15,424 bases of DNA from Gammaproteobacteria bacterium (lineage in GTDB: Bacteria; Pseudomonadota; Gammaproteobacteria; Cardiobacteriales; Wohlfahrtiimonadaceae). Every line of letters begins with the position of its first letter. Position 1 is the stretch's first letter. Shown here piece after piece: positions 1 through 6,193 of this stretch. A program made the translations under genes and the position numbers. The stretch covers positions 1 through 15,424 of the forward strand of contig BHEQ01000017.1 in assembly GCA_003864535.1 (NCBI GenBank), read 5' to 3'. The notes under the pieces are model-generated. The model saw nothing but the letters and a program-made list of their open reading frames with translations. It was not told the DNA's origin and ran no database searches.

Positions 1-20
1 TTCTGCTGCAAGAGTATGTA

Positions 21-884
21 TTATTCATCTGCATCACGTTCAGCTTTGAGCATTCGTCTAAAATCTTCCTCTTGCTGCGCACTTTCAATATTTTTTATCA
101 CATCTTCTAGGTCGATCTCTTTTTCAATATAAATTACTTTACCTGTAAGCCCTAGCGCGGAATCTGGTTTTAAGTCACCGCTTTCATAAAGTTTCCATAT
201 TTCCGCGGCATATTGTGTCTCGGTTAGCTCTGGGGCAAAGTAGGAAAAGAATATGGTTAGATTTTCTACATCACGCTTAAACATTTTCTCAGCATGATTA
301 TTGCCAGCAGCATCAATAGCTTGTGGAAGATCAATAATAACTAAGCCTGCGCTATCTACCAAAATATTATACTCAGAAAGATCACCATGAATCATCCCCG
401 CACAAAGCATGAGAATTACCTGATCTAAGAGCATTTGATGGAGCTTTAAAGCTTCAGCTTCAGATAGCGAGACATCATTTAAACGTGGTGCGGCTCTACC
501 ATTTTCATCGGTCACTAAATCCATAAGGAGCACGCCATCGGTACATATATATGGCTTAGGTACGCGCACTCCAGCAGTAGCTAAACGATAAAGAGCATCA
601 ATTTCAGAATTTTGCCAAGTTTCCTCTTGTAATTGGCGTCCATAACGGCTGCCTTTTTCTAAGGCGCGCGCTTGGCGGCTATTTTTAGTTTTACGCCCTT
701 CTAAATAAGCCGCACTTTGTTTAAAGCTGCGCTGATTGGCTTCTTTGTAAACTTTAGCACAACGAATATGTGCTCCACAGCGTACCGTATAAACAGTAGC
801 CTCTTTGCCACTCATGAGTTGACCTAGAACCTCATCAATCAAGCCCTCATCAACTAAAGGTTGCAGACGTTTAGGTGTTTTCAT
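21..884 (-). CDS. RIO-family serine protein kinase
   Basis: A 287-residue atypical protein kinase of the RIO1-like bacterial group, probably cytosolic and ATP dependent. The substrate is unknown. Visible motifs are a phosphate-binding loop SGKEATVY (residues 25-32), the ATP-anchoring lysine K44 in CAKVYKEA, the catalytic loop HGDLSEYN (166-173, with D168 and N173), and the metal-binding loop IIDLPQ with D185. As in other RIO kinases there is no canonical activation segment or C-lobe after this loop. Length and N-terminus (MKTPKRLQPLVDEGLIDEV) match what I remember of the Pseudomonas homologues. The start is supported by a GGAGG ribosome site at 894-898. It lies 31 bp downstream of azlD on the same strand, so co-transcription is plausible. 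The family call is firm; the cellular role is not known from sequence. Confidence 0.95.
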   Translation of the reverse strand: MKTPKRLQPLVDEGLIDEVLGQLMSGKEATVYTVRCGAHIRCAKVYKEANQRSFKQSAAYLEGRKTKNSRQARALEKGSRYGRQLQEETWQNSEIDALYRLATAGVRVPKPYICTDGVLLMDLVTDENGRAAPRLNDVSLSEAEALKLHQMLLDQVILMLCAGMIHGDLSEYNILVDSAGLVIIDLPQAIDAAGNNHAEKMFKRDVENLTIFFSYFAPELTETQYAAEIWKLYESGDLKPDSALGLTGKVIYIEKEIDLEDVIKNIESAQQEEDFRRMLKAERDADE

Positions 885-915
885 ATTAGAGTGCCTCCAA
901 AATCAGTCATATATA

Positions 916-1248
916 TTATATACCATTGATTAGTAGCATATAAAATGCAGTACCACCAAGAATACTAATAAATACATTTTTAAAATATAAGTGTAGTCCA
1001 ATCACGACAGCTATCCCAATTAATTGATAAATAGGGATAGCTCCAGCACTTTTAAAAAGCTCAATCTTAAGTGTACTTAAGACTAAAAGTGCCATAATCG
1101 CGGGCGGAAGATAAATTCCCAAATAGCGAATGGCTAAATTTTGCTTGATTTGCTTAGCAAGAATAAAAGGCAAGGCGCGTAAACCAAAGGTAATCAGCGC
1201 AATAATTGCCGTTGCACATAAAAAATAGTAAATTGGCATTGCACTCAT
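916..1248 (-). CDS. azlD: AzlD-family branched-chain amino acid export subunit
   Basis: A 110-residue, very hydrophobic inner-membrane protein with about four predicted helices (residues roughly 6-22, 42-60, 74-90 and 92-107). The motifs RALPF (24-28) and LPPAIMALLVL (47-57) are typical of AzlD, the small partner of the AzlC permease in branched-chain amino acid export. AzlC normally lies directly upstream and often overlaps azlD, but no azlC is present here; the upstream space holds palindromic repeats and then ettA. It may pair with an AzlC encoded elsewhere or be a leftover. The start is uncertain: the ATG at 1248 has only a weak GAG-type ribosome site, and a second ATG at residue 4 (1239) is equally possible. 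Confidence 0.85.
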   Translation of the reverse strand: MSAMPIYYFLCATAIIALITFGLRALPFILAKQIKQNLAIRYLGIYLPPAIMALLVLSTLKIELFKSAGAIPIYQLIGIAVVIGLHLYFKNVFISILGGTAFYMLLINGI

Positions 1249-1273
1249 TATCTTGGTCTCATAAATTATTTTT

Positions 1274-1298
1274 GGAACTTCTATAAATTAGAAGTGCC
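1274..1298. repeat. 25-bp palindrome: fused ends of the MITE-like element
   Basis: GGAACTTCTA and TAGAAGTGCC flank a 5-nt centre TAAAT. Both arms match the terminal repeats of the larger elements at 1303-1418 and 3125-3246, so this looks like an element that has lost its interior, leaving two ends back to back. It is separated from the full-length neighbour by TTAA at 1299-1302. The left flank (TTTT) does not match the right flank (TTAA), so no clean target duplication is left for it. Confidence 0.6.
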
Positions 1299-1302
1299 TT
1301 AA

Positions 1303-1418
1303 GGGGCATCTATAAATTAGATTTTTAAGGCTTCATTTTGTTAAAAGCGCAGTTTACATAGGTAAATGAGCATTTTAACAAGATCGTATAACGCAGAAAA
1401 TAAATTTATAGAAGTGCC
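1303..1418 (+). mobile_element. MITE-like palindromic element, copy A
   Basis: A 116-bp non-coding element. The left end GGGGCATCTATAAATTAG and the right end (reverse complement GGCACTTCTATAAATT) form imperfect terminal inverted repeats. TTAA flanks it on both sides (1299-1302 and 1419-1422), as expected of a 4-bp target duplication. The core is a hairpin with arms TTGTTAAAA (1338-1346) and TTTTAACAA (1373-1381) around a 26-nt centre. A 38-bp stretch of the core (1341-1378) is identical to copy B in the opposite orientation. The right-hand TTAA contains the TAA stop codon of ettA, so the element sits exactly at the ettA end without shortening the protein. It carries no coding capacity, and the transposase that would move it is not in the window. 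Confidence 0.75.
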
Positions 1419-3086
1419 TTAACGCATAATTGGTTTATATTTCAAGCGGTGGGGTTGATCTGCATCAACTCCCAAACGTCGTTTGCGATCGACAACATAA
1501 TCCGCATAATTGCCTTGAAACCACTCAACATGCGAATCACCTTCAAAAGCTAAAATATGCGTTGCCACTCGATCTAAAAACCAGCGATCATGCGAGATGA
1601 TTACTGCGCAACCTGCAAAAGCAAGTACCGCTTCTTCAAGCGCGCGTAGAGTTTCAATATCAAGGTCATTCGTGGGCTCATCAAGTAATAAAACATTACC
1701 ACCTGAGCGTAAAACTTTAGCAAGATGGACGCGATTACGCTCACCTCCAGATAGATTTTTAATGAATTTTTGTTGATCTGAGCCTTTAAAGTTAAAACGC
1801 CCACAATAAGCACGTGAAGGCGTGGTATATGCGCCTACTTGAATAATATCCGCGCCTTCAGAAATCTCTTCCCACACTGTTTTGTCGCCATTTAAGGTAT
1901 CGCGACTTTGATCAACAAAAGCAAGCTTAACCGTATCCCCAACTCTAAAGATACCAGCATCAGGCTCAAGTACACCTGTCATTAGATTAAATAATGTCGA
2001 TTTACCCGCACCATTAGGACCAATTACCCCGACAATGCCACCTTTAGGAAGATCAAAGCTTAAGTTTTCATAGAGGAGGCGATCCCCAAAACCTTTAGCG
2101 ATATCATTCGCTTCAATAACCAAATCACCTAGACGTGGACCTGCGGGAATGTAAATCTCCATAGTTTCATTGCGTTTTTGGAATTCTTGGCTTTCAAGCT
2201 CTTCAAATTTAGCTAAACGTGCTTTAGATTTAGATTGTCGCCCTTTGGCATTTTGACGAACCCATTCAAGCTCTTGTTTGATTGATTTGGCATGCGATTC
2301 TTCTTGTTTAGATTCAGCCTCTAGGCGCTTATTTTTTTGCTCAAGCCAGCTTGAATAGTTACCTTCCCAAGGAATGCCGCGCCCGCGATCCAGCTCTAAA
2401 ATCCAGCCCGCAACATTATCTAGAAAATATCTATCATGGGTTACCGCAACAACAGTACCTGGATAATCATGTAAGAATCTTTCGAGCCAATCAACTGATT
2501 CTGCATCTAAATGGTTTGTTGGTTCATCAAGTAGAAGCATATCAGGCTTAGATAAGAGCAATTGGCATAAAGCAACACGGCGTTTCTCACCTCCAGATAA
2601 AACGCTAACATCAGCGTCCATTGGCGGTAAACGCAAAGCATCAGCGGCAATTTCCAATTGGCGATCAAGCGCATGTCCATCAACCGTGCTTAAAATCGCT
2701 TCAAGTTCGGCTTGTTTGCTTGCAAGTGCATCAAAATCAGCATCAGGTTCGGCATAAGCTGCATAAACGGCATCTAACTCTGCAAGTGCATTTTTAATAT
2801 CACTCATCGCCTCTTCAAGATTGCCACGCACATCTTTGTTTGGATTAAGCTGTGGTTCTTGGGATAAATAGCCAATTTTAGTCCCAGGGTGAGAGCGCGC
2901 CTCGCCTTGAATTTCAGTATCAACTCCCGCCATTATTTTAAGTAATGTTGATTTTCCTGAGCCGTTAACACCGAGCACCCCAATTTTTGCCCCAGGAAAA
3001 AATGAAAGTGAAATTTCTTTCAGAATTTCCCGCTTTGGATGCACTATTTTGGTAACTTTATTCATGGTGAAAATATAATGCGCCAT
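1419..3086 (-). CDS. ettA: Energy-dependent translational throttle protein EttA (ABC-F ATPase)
   Basis: A cytosolic ABC-F protein that binds the ribosomal E site and gates the first steps of elongation according to ATP/ADP state. With the start at 3086 it is 555 residues, the length of E. coli EttA, beginning MAHYIFTMNKV. Walker A is GVNGSGKST (39-47), the first LSGGE is at 163-167 and the first LLLDE ends at E188. The K/E-rich arm and tRNA-interaction region follow (about 242-320). The second ABC domain has GPNGAGKST, LSGGE and LLLDE ending at E470. E188 and E470 are the numbers of the catalytic glutamates in E. coli, which fixes the start. An in-frame ATG 31 codons upstream (3179) lies inside repeat element B and is rejected. 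An AAGG ribosome site lies 11 nt before the chosen ATG. Confidence 0.97.
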   Translation of the reverse strand: MAHYIFTMNKVTKIVHPKREILKEISLSFFPGAKIGVLGVNGSGKSTLLKIMAGVDTEIQGEARSHPGTKIGYLSQEPQLNPNKDVRGNLEEAMSDIKNALAELDAVYAAYAEPDADFDALASKQAELEAILSTVDGHALDRQLEIAADALRLPPMDADVSVLSGGEKRRVALCQLLLSKPDMLLLDEPTNHLDAESVDWLERFLHDYPGTVVAVTHDRYFLDNVAGWILELDRGRGIPWEGNYSSWLEQKNKRLEAESKQEESHAKSIKQELEWVRQNAKGRQSKSKARLAKFEELESQEFQKRNETMEIYIPAGPRLGDLVIEANDIAKGFGDRLLYENLSFDLPKGGIVGVIGPNGAGKSTLFNLMTGVLEPDAGIFRVGDTVKLAFVDQSRDTLNGDKTVWEEISEGADIIQVGAYTTPSRAYCGRFNFKGSDQQKFIKNLSGGERNRVHLAKVLRSGGNVLLLDEPTNDLDIETLRALEEAVLAFAGCAVIISHDRWFLDRVATHILAFEGDSHVEWFQGNYADYVVDRKRRLGVDADQPHRLKYKPIMR

Positions 3087-3124
3087 ACTTATTAAGACCT
3101 TATTGAAATTTGAATGATATTTAT

Positions 3125-3246
3125 GGGCACATTTATTAATTGCTTTTTCTGCGTTACGCAATTTTATTAAAATGCTCATTTACCTATGTAAACTGCGCTT
3201 TTAATAAAATTGCAAGCCTTGAAAAATATAATTAATAGAAGTCCCC
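3125..3246 (-). mobile_element. MITE-like palindromic element, copy B
   Basis: A 122-bp non-coding element between ettA and grpE, inverted relative to copy A. Its ends GGGCACATTTATTAATT and (reverse complement) GGGGACTTCTATTAATT match at 14 of 17 positions. TTAT flanks it on both sides (3121-3124 and 3247-3250). The core is a 15-bp perfect inverted repeat, GCAATTTTATTAAAA (3158-3172) with TTTTAATAAAATTGC (3199-3213), around a 26-nt centre with an apical TTTAC/GTAAA stem. Where the copy A stem has a G-C pair, this copy has A-T. It lies just upstream of ettA and downstream of the grpE stop, so it may end the grpE message or contribute to the ettA 5' leader. Neither role is proven by sequence. 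Confidence 0.78.
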
Positions 3247-3269
3247 TTATATTATAGTTGTGCACAATA

Positions 3270-3974
3270 TTATTGTGCCACAATAACCATAGCTGGGCGA
3301 ATTAGGCGCTCATTTAAAAGATAACCTTTTTGAACAACTTGAGTAACATGTCCTGATGCATATTCATCACTTGGTTGAAGTGTGATTGCCTGATGACGTT
3401 CAGGGTTTAATTTCTCGCCGACAGGATCAACAAGTTTAACTCCAAATTTCACAAGTGCGCTTACAAACATATTATGGAGTAATTCACTACCTACAATAAA
3501 TTCTTTTAGTGCATGATTTTCATTATTTTTTGTTTCATGATCATTTTTAATAGCAGCGGTAATACCTAATTCCATGCTATCAACTATTGGGAGGAGCTCG
3601 CGCACAAATTTATCTACTGCAAATTTATGTGCTTCAGAAAGATCACGCTCATTACGGCGGCGTAGATTTGCCATCTCAGCTTCTGCGCTTAAATATTTAT
3701 TCCAATTAGCATCTTTTTCAGCACTTAGAATTTTTAATTGAGCAAGCAGCTCTTCAGTGCTCGGTAATTCAGGTAATTCAGACAGATCAGACAGGTCATT
3801 TGGGTTAACGTCACTAATTTGAGCATTAACGCCTAATGTATCCAAAACATTATGATTATCATCAGGTTGATCATAAAGCTGTTGATTATCAACTAGTTGA
3901 TCGCTCACTGCTTGATCGTCAACTTGTTGATCATCAACTTGATCATTTGTATTGGCGTGATTTTTTTGGTTCAT
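3270..3974 (-). CDS. grpE: Nucleotide exchange factor GrpE
   Basis: A 234-residue co-chaperone that releases ADP from DnaK in the DnaK-DnaJ-GrpE cycle in the cytosol. The conserved part runs from about residue 72: a long helix rich in charged residues (SAEAEMANLRRRNERD), then RELLPIVDSMELGI, and a C-terminal beta domain ending NPERHQAI...GYLLNERLIRPAMVIVAQ, which is the GrpE signature. It is longer than E. coli GrpE (197 aa) because of an acidic, Gln-rich N-terminal tail with five pentapeptide repeats (residues 12-36). An AGGA ribosome site lies 8 nt before the start. dnaK and dnaJ are not adjacent. A sigma-32-type promoter lies about 60 nt upstream of the start, consistent with heat-shock control. 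Confidence 0.97.
   Translation of the reverse strand: MNQKNHANTNDQVDDQQVDDQAVSDQLVDNQQLYDQPDDNHNVLDTLGVNAQISDVNPNDLSDLSELPELPSTEELLAQLKILSAEKDANWNKYLSAEAEMANLRRRNERDLSEAHKFAVDKFVRELLPIVDSMELGITAAIKNDHETKNNENHALKEFIVGSELLHNMFVSALVKFGVKLVDPVGEKLNPERHQAITLQPSDEYASGHVTQVVQKGYLLNERLIRPAMVIVAQ
3867..3941 (-). repeat. Five 15-bp in-frame tandem repeats in grpE
   Basis: Codons 12-36 of grpE encode QVDDQ, QVDDQ, AVSDQ, LVDNQ and QLYDQ, five 15-nt units based on CAAGTTGATGATCAA. The unit length is a multiple of three, so copy number can change without breaking the frame. The unit carries a GATC site, giving several Dam-type sites within about 80 bp. The tail precedes the first conserved GrpE helix and is unlikely to be structured. 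Confidence 0.8.
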
Positions 3975-4035
3975 GGTAAGTATCCTAAAAGTAAATTAAT
4001 TTTGATAATAACTGCATTTAAAAAATATTAACCTA

Positions 4036-4065
4036 TAGTATGGGGAAAAATCCTTATTTTTCAAG
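4036..4065 (-). promoter_or_regulatory. Sigma-32 (heat-shock) promoter of grpE
   Basis: On the minus strand, CTTGAAA (4059-4065), a 13-nt spacer and CCCCATACTA (4036-4045) match the enterobacterial RpoH consensus CTTGAAA-N13-15-CCCCATnTA almost perfectly. Transcription would begin near 4030, giving a leader of about 55 nt. The same DNA can also be read as a weaker sigma-70 promoter (TTGAAA, 18 nt, TACTAT), which could provide basal expression. Confidence 0.85.
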
Positions 4066-4117
4066 ATAGGCTTGATATATAAAATATATTATAAATATAT
4101 TTTATATATATTAAAAA

Positions 4118-4157
4118 TAGAAGCGCGTAACGCAGAAAAAGCACACATAGATGTGCT
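4118..4157 (-). repeat. Degenerate half copy (C) of the MITE-like element
   Basis: Positions 4125-4143 share a 19-bp exact match (GCGTAACGCAGAAAAAGCA) with the flank of the core in copy B. This is followed by ATAGATGTGCTC and then TTAT, resembling the element end ATAGAAGTGCCC and its TTAT flank. The hairpin core and the other end are missing, so this is probably a decayed right half. It overlaps the terminator of the upstream gene. Confidence 0.5.
4136..4157 (-). terminator. Rho-independent terminator of the LTA-synthase-like gene
   Basis: On the minus strand, AGCACA (4152-4157), a 6-nt loop and TGTGCT (4140-4145) are followed by a run of T (4136-4140). It lies 27 bp after the stop of the phosphoglycerol transferase gene. 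The stem and T tract are made partly of sequence shared with the MITE-like element, so a decayed element may serve as the terminator. Confidence 0.7.
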
Positions 4158-4183
4158 CTTATATTTTTATATATACGTATATT

Positions 4184-6013
4184 TTAAGGAGCTAAACTTT
4201 TTAAACTATGCTGTTTGCCCTCAAAAATATCTATACTTAACGTCCTAATATTGTCCATATGTGATTCTAGGTCAGTACAAGGGCTTTCATCTTCACGGCA
4301 GATAGTTACCGCATGATTTTTATTAATTTGCAATATCTGCCCAGGCAATGGGCGTATTGTATCTTGAGTATTCTTGGTTAAACTCAATAAATTATTTTCA
4401 GGTAAATCAAGATATTTTAAGATTAATTGCGGTAATTGATCCATGGAAATACTGCCAACACTTTGTGCACCGCGTCGCCCATCTAAAATAATTAACGGAG
4501 TTGTCACCATATTTTTAAGCATTAATCCCGTAAATTCACTCTTATTAGCGGATAAAAATCCTGAGCTTTCATAGCTTGCAAAATTTGGACCTAAATTAGG
4601 TAGATGATCACCAAACATCACGATAAGCGCATCAGGATCATCTTGTTTTAATTTATCTAAAAGATCCATAAGCTCGGTTGTTTTATAAAAAACATTATTT
4701 GCATAAGCCTCTAAAGTGCTGCTTGCATTCTTAGAGCTGATTACTTTGGGGCGATCAGGCGTTAAAGGATAAGGTAGATGTCCAAAAATTGTCACCATAT
4801 AGTTGAAAATTGGCTTACTCGCATCACTTGCACTCAGAGTTTTATTATGCTTTGCAATTAACTCAAATGTTTGTTTATAAAACTCTTTATCGCTCATAAA
4901 CTCATTTTGCGCCATATCGATTTCTTTATAATCATTTAGAAAGAATGAATGACTAAAGCCTATCTGCTTATATGCATTGATTCTATTCCAAAAACTAGCA
5001 ATATTAGGGTGGCTCGCGTAGCTTATATAATTATACTCACGTAATAAATTAGGTAAGCAAGGTAAGTTGCTATTACTCATTCTATGTTCAAATTTAACGC
5101 CTTCATCTTCAATGGGAAAGCCGCAGAGTACTTCAAATTCAGCATTTGCGGTATAGCCACCATAAACAGGGGATAAGGCTGTGCTTGATAGCGTATCTTG
5201 CCATAATTTTCTAAATCTTGGCGAGAACGGATCTTGAGAGAAATCAATATCAGGAAGCTGAGTTGGATCCCAAAAGCTTTCCAATAAGATAAGGTGGACA
5301 TTGCGTGGTTTTTGCTCACCATAGCGGCTTATATATAATGCTTGTGGAGATTTTTGCTTGAGTTCTCTAAGAGCCTTCTCGACCTGCACATCAGTTGGAG
5401 CTTCTTTTTGAACGCTTAAGTAGCGTGCGATTTCATACAAAGTGTATAAAAAAGGACCATGTTTGACATAATTAATACGCTGGCTCCAAACAACATAACC
5501 AACATGCCTATTAAGATAGCTTGTAATCATAGGAGCTTGATTAATAAACAAGCTGATAAGCCCAATAAAAGTTAGCGCAGAGAAAGCACCTGTGCGTGAA
5601 AATAGCTTTAAGTTATAAATCAAGATAACTGTAGCAATACTTAAAAAAGCGATCAACACCCAAAAACGCCAGCCCATTAAAATATTCACAAGAGCAAAAA
5701 AAGCATACATATCTGTTGGGGTGAGCGGACCACCAAACTCACGTATTTTAGTGCCATGTCCCATAAATAGAAAAATAAACATTAAGGTTTGAATTGCTAA
5801 AAAGCCTAAGTTTGAACGACTCATGCCAAAAATAAAATAAGAAAGAATCAGGCTAATCCCTATATCCAAGCCAATTTGGCGACTTTTTTCAAAAGTAATC
5901 GCAAAATAAAATTGTAAAATCAGGGTAAAAATCACATACAAAATAATTGTTGAGACGATTGGGAGCCAACAGTTTTTATCATTTCTTTTCTTAGAAATAT
6001 TCTTATCTAACAT
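4184..6013 (-). CDS. LTA synthase family membrane sulfatase, probable phosphoglycerol transferase
   Basis: A 609-residue protein with about five N-terminal membrane segments (roughly 17-37, 47-64, 69-86, 117-134 and 142-158) and a sulfatase-fold catalytic domain outside the membrane from about residue 235. Metal and catalytic residues of the LtaS/OpgB family are present: E245 in LLESFWDPT, nucleophile T288 in YGGYTAN, H412 in GHLPYP, and D469-H470 in FGDHLP. Such enzymes transfer glycerol phosphate from phosphatidylglycerol to a glycan. Lipoteichoic acid is not expected here, and the gene diverges from a periplasmic glucan synthase, so glucan substitution (an OpgB-like role) is my inference. 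Two tandem AAGGATTAT copies precede the start, the nearer one giving a good ribosome site. A terminator follows the gene. Confidence 0.85.
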   Translation of the reverse strand: MLDKNISKKRNDKNCWLPIVSTIILYVIFTLILQFYFAITFEKSRQIGLDIGISLILSYFIFGMSRSNLGFLAIQTLMFIFLFMGHGTKIREFGGPLTPTDMYAFFALVNILMGWRFWVLIAFLSIATVILIYNLKLFSRTGAFSALTFIGLISLFINQAPMITSYLNRHVGYVVWSQRINYVKHGPFLYTLYEIARYLSVQKEAPTDVQVEKALRELKQKSPQALYISRYGEQKPRNVHLILLESFWDPTQLPDIDFSQDPFSPRFRKLWQDTLSSTALSPVYGGYTANAEFEVLCGFPIEDEGVKFEHRMSNSNLPCLPNLLREYNYISYASHPNIASFWNRINAYKQIGFSHSFFLNDYKEIDMAQNEFMSDKEFYKQTFELIAKHNKTLSASDASKPIFNYMVTIFGHLPYPLTPDRPKVISSKNASSTLEAYANNVFYKTTELMDLLDKLKQDDPDALIVMFGDHLPNLGPNFASYESSGFLSANKSEFTGLMLKNMVTTPLIILDGRRGAQSVGSISMDQLPQLILKYLDLPENNLLSLTKNTQDTIRPLPGQILQINKNHAVTICREDESPCTDLESHMDNIRTLSIDIFEGKQHSLKSLAP

Positions 6014-6193
6014 TATAATCCTTATAATCCTTGGCTGTTATGTAATCTCTATACACGTGTTTTATAAAAGCTAGTATTATATAGCGTAATCGTATTTTCT
6101 TATCGTATTTTATTGTTATGTTTTCTCATATACTTTCTCATATGCTTTCTTATATTTTTTCTTGTGTGTTTTAAATTAATTAGGCTATTGTAA
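6014..6193. promoter_or_regulatory. Divergent intergenic region of the glucan locus
   Basis: 180 bp of AT-rich DNA between the divergent phosphoglycerol transferase and glucan synthase genes, presumably holding both promoters. For the minus strand a perfect TATAAT lies at 6076-6081 but without a clear -35. An 8-bp palindrome ACACGTGT is at 6054-6061. The motif CGTATTTT occurs twice between about 6090 and 6110, followed by four tandem 12-bp units. No convincing plus-strand promoter is visible. The glucan synthase start has only a weak TAGG ribosome site. Confidence 0.45.
6122..6169 (+). repeat. Four tandem 12-bp repeats upstream of the glucan synthase
   Basis: Consecutive 12-mers are TTTCTCATATAC, TTTCTCATATGC, TTTCTTATATTT and TTTCTTGTGTGT. 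The first two differ at one base; the third and fourth are more degenerate. The array ends 24 bp before the start codon, so it is either part of the promoter or of the leader RNA. Confidence 0.7.

Noticed and set aside
885..900. Sequence resembling an element end (TTAGAGTGCCT) just upstream of the RIO kinase
   Set aside because: It matches only about 11 bases with a deletion, has no partner end or duplication, and contains the ribosome site of the kinase.
3087..3179. N-terminal extension of EttA giving 586 residues
   Set aside because: The extra codons come from the repeat element, and EttA length and catalytic residue numbering fit the start at 3086 exactly.
1303..3246. A composite transposon carrying ettA
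   Set aside because: Each element has its own different target duplication, so they look like separate insertions, and no common duplication flanks the whole unit.
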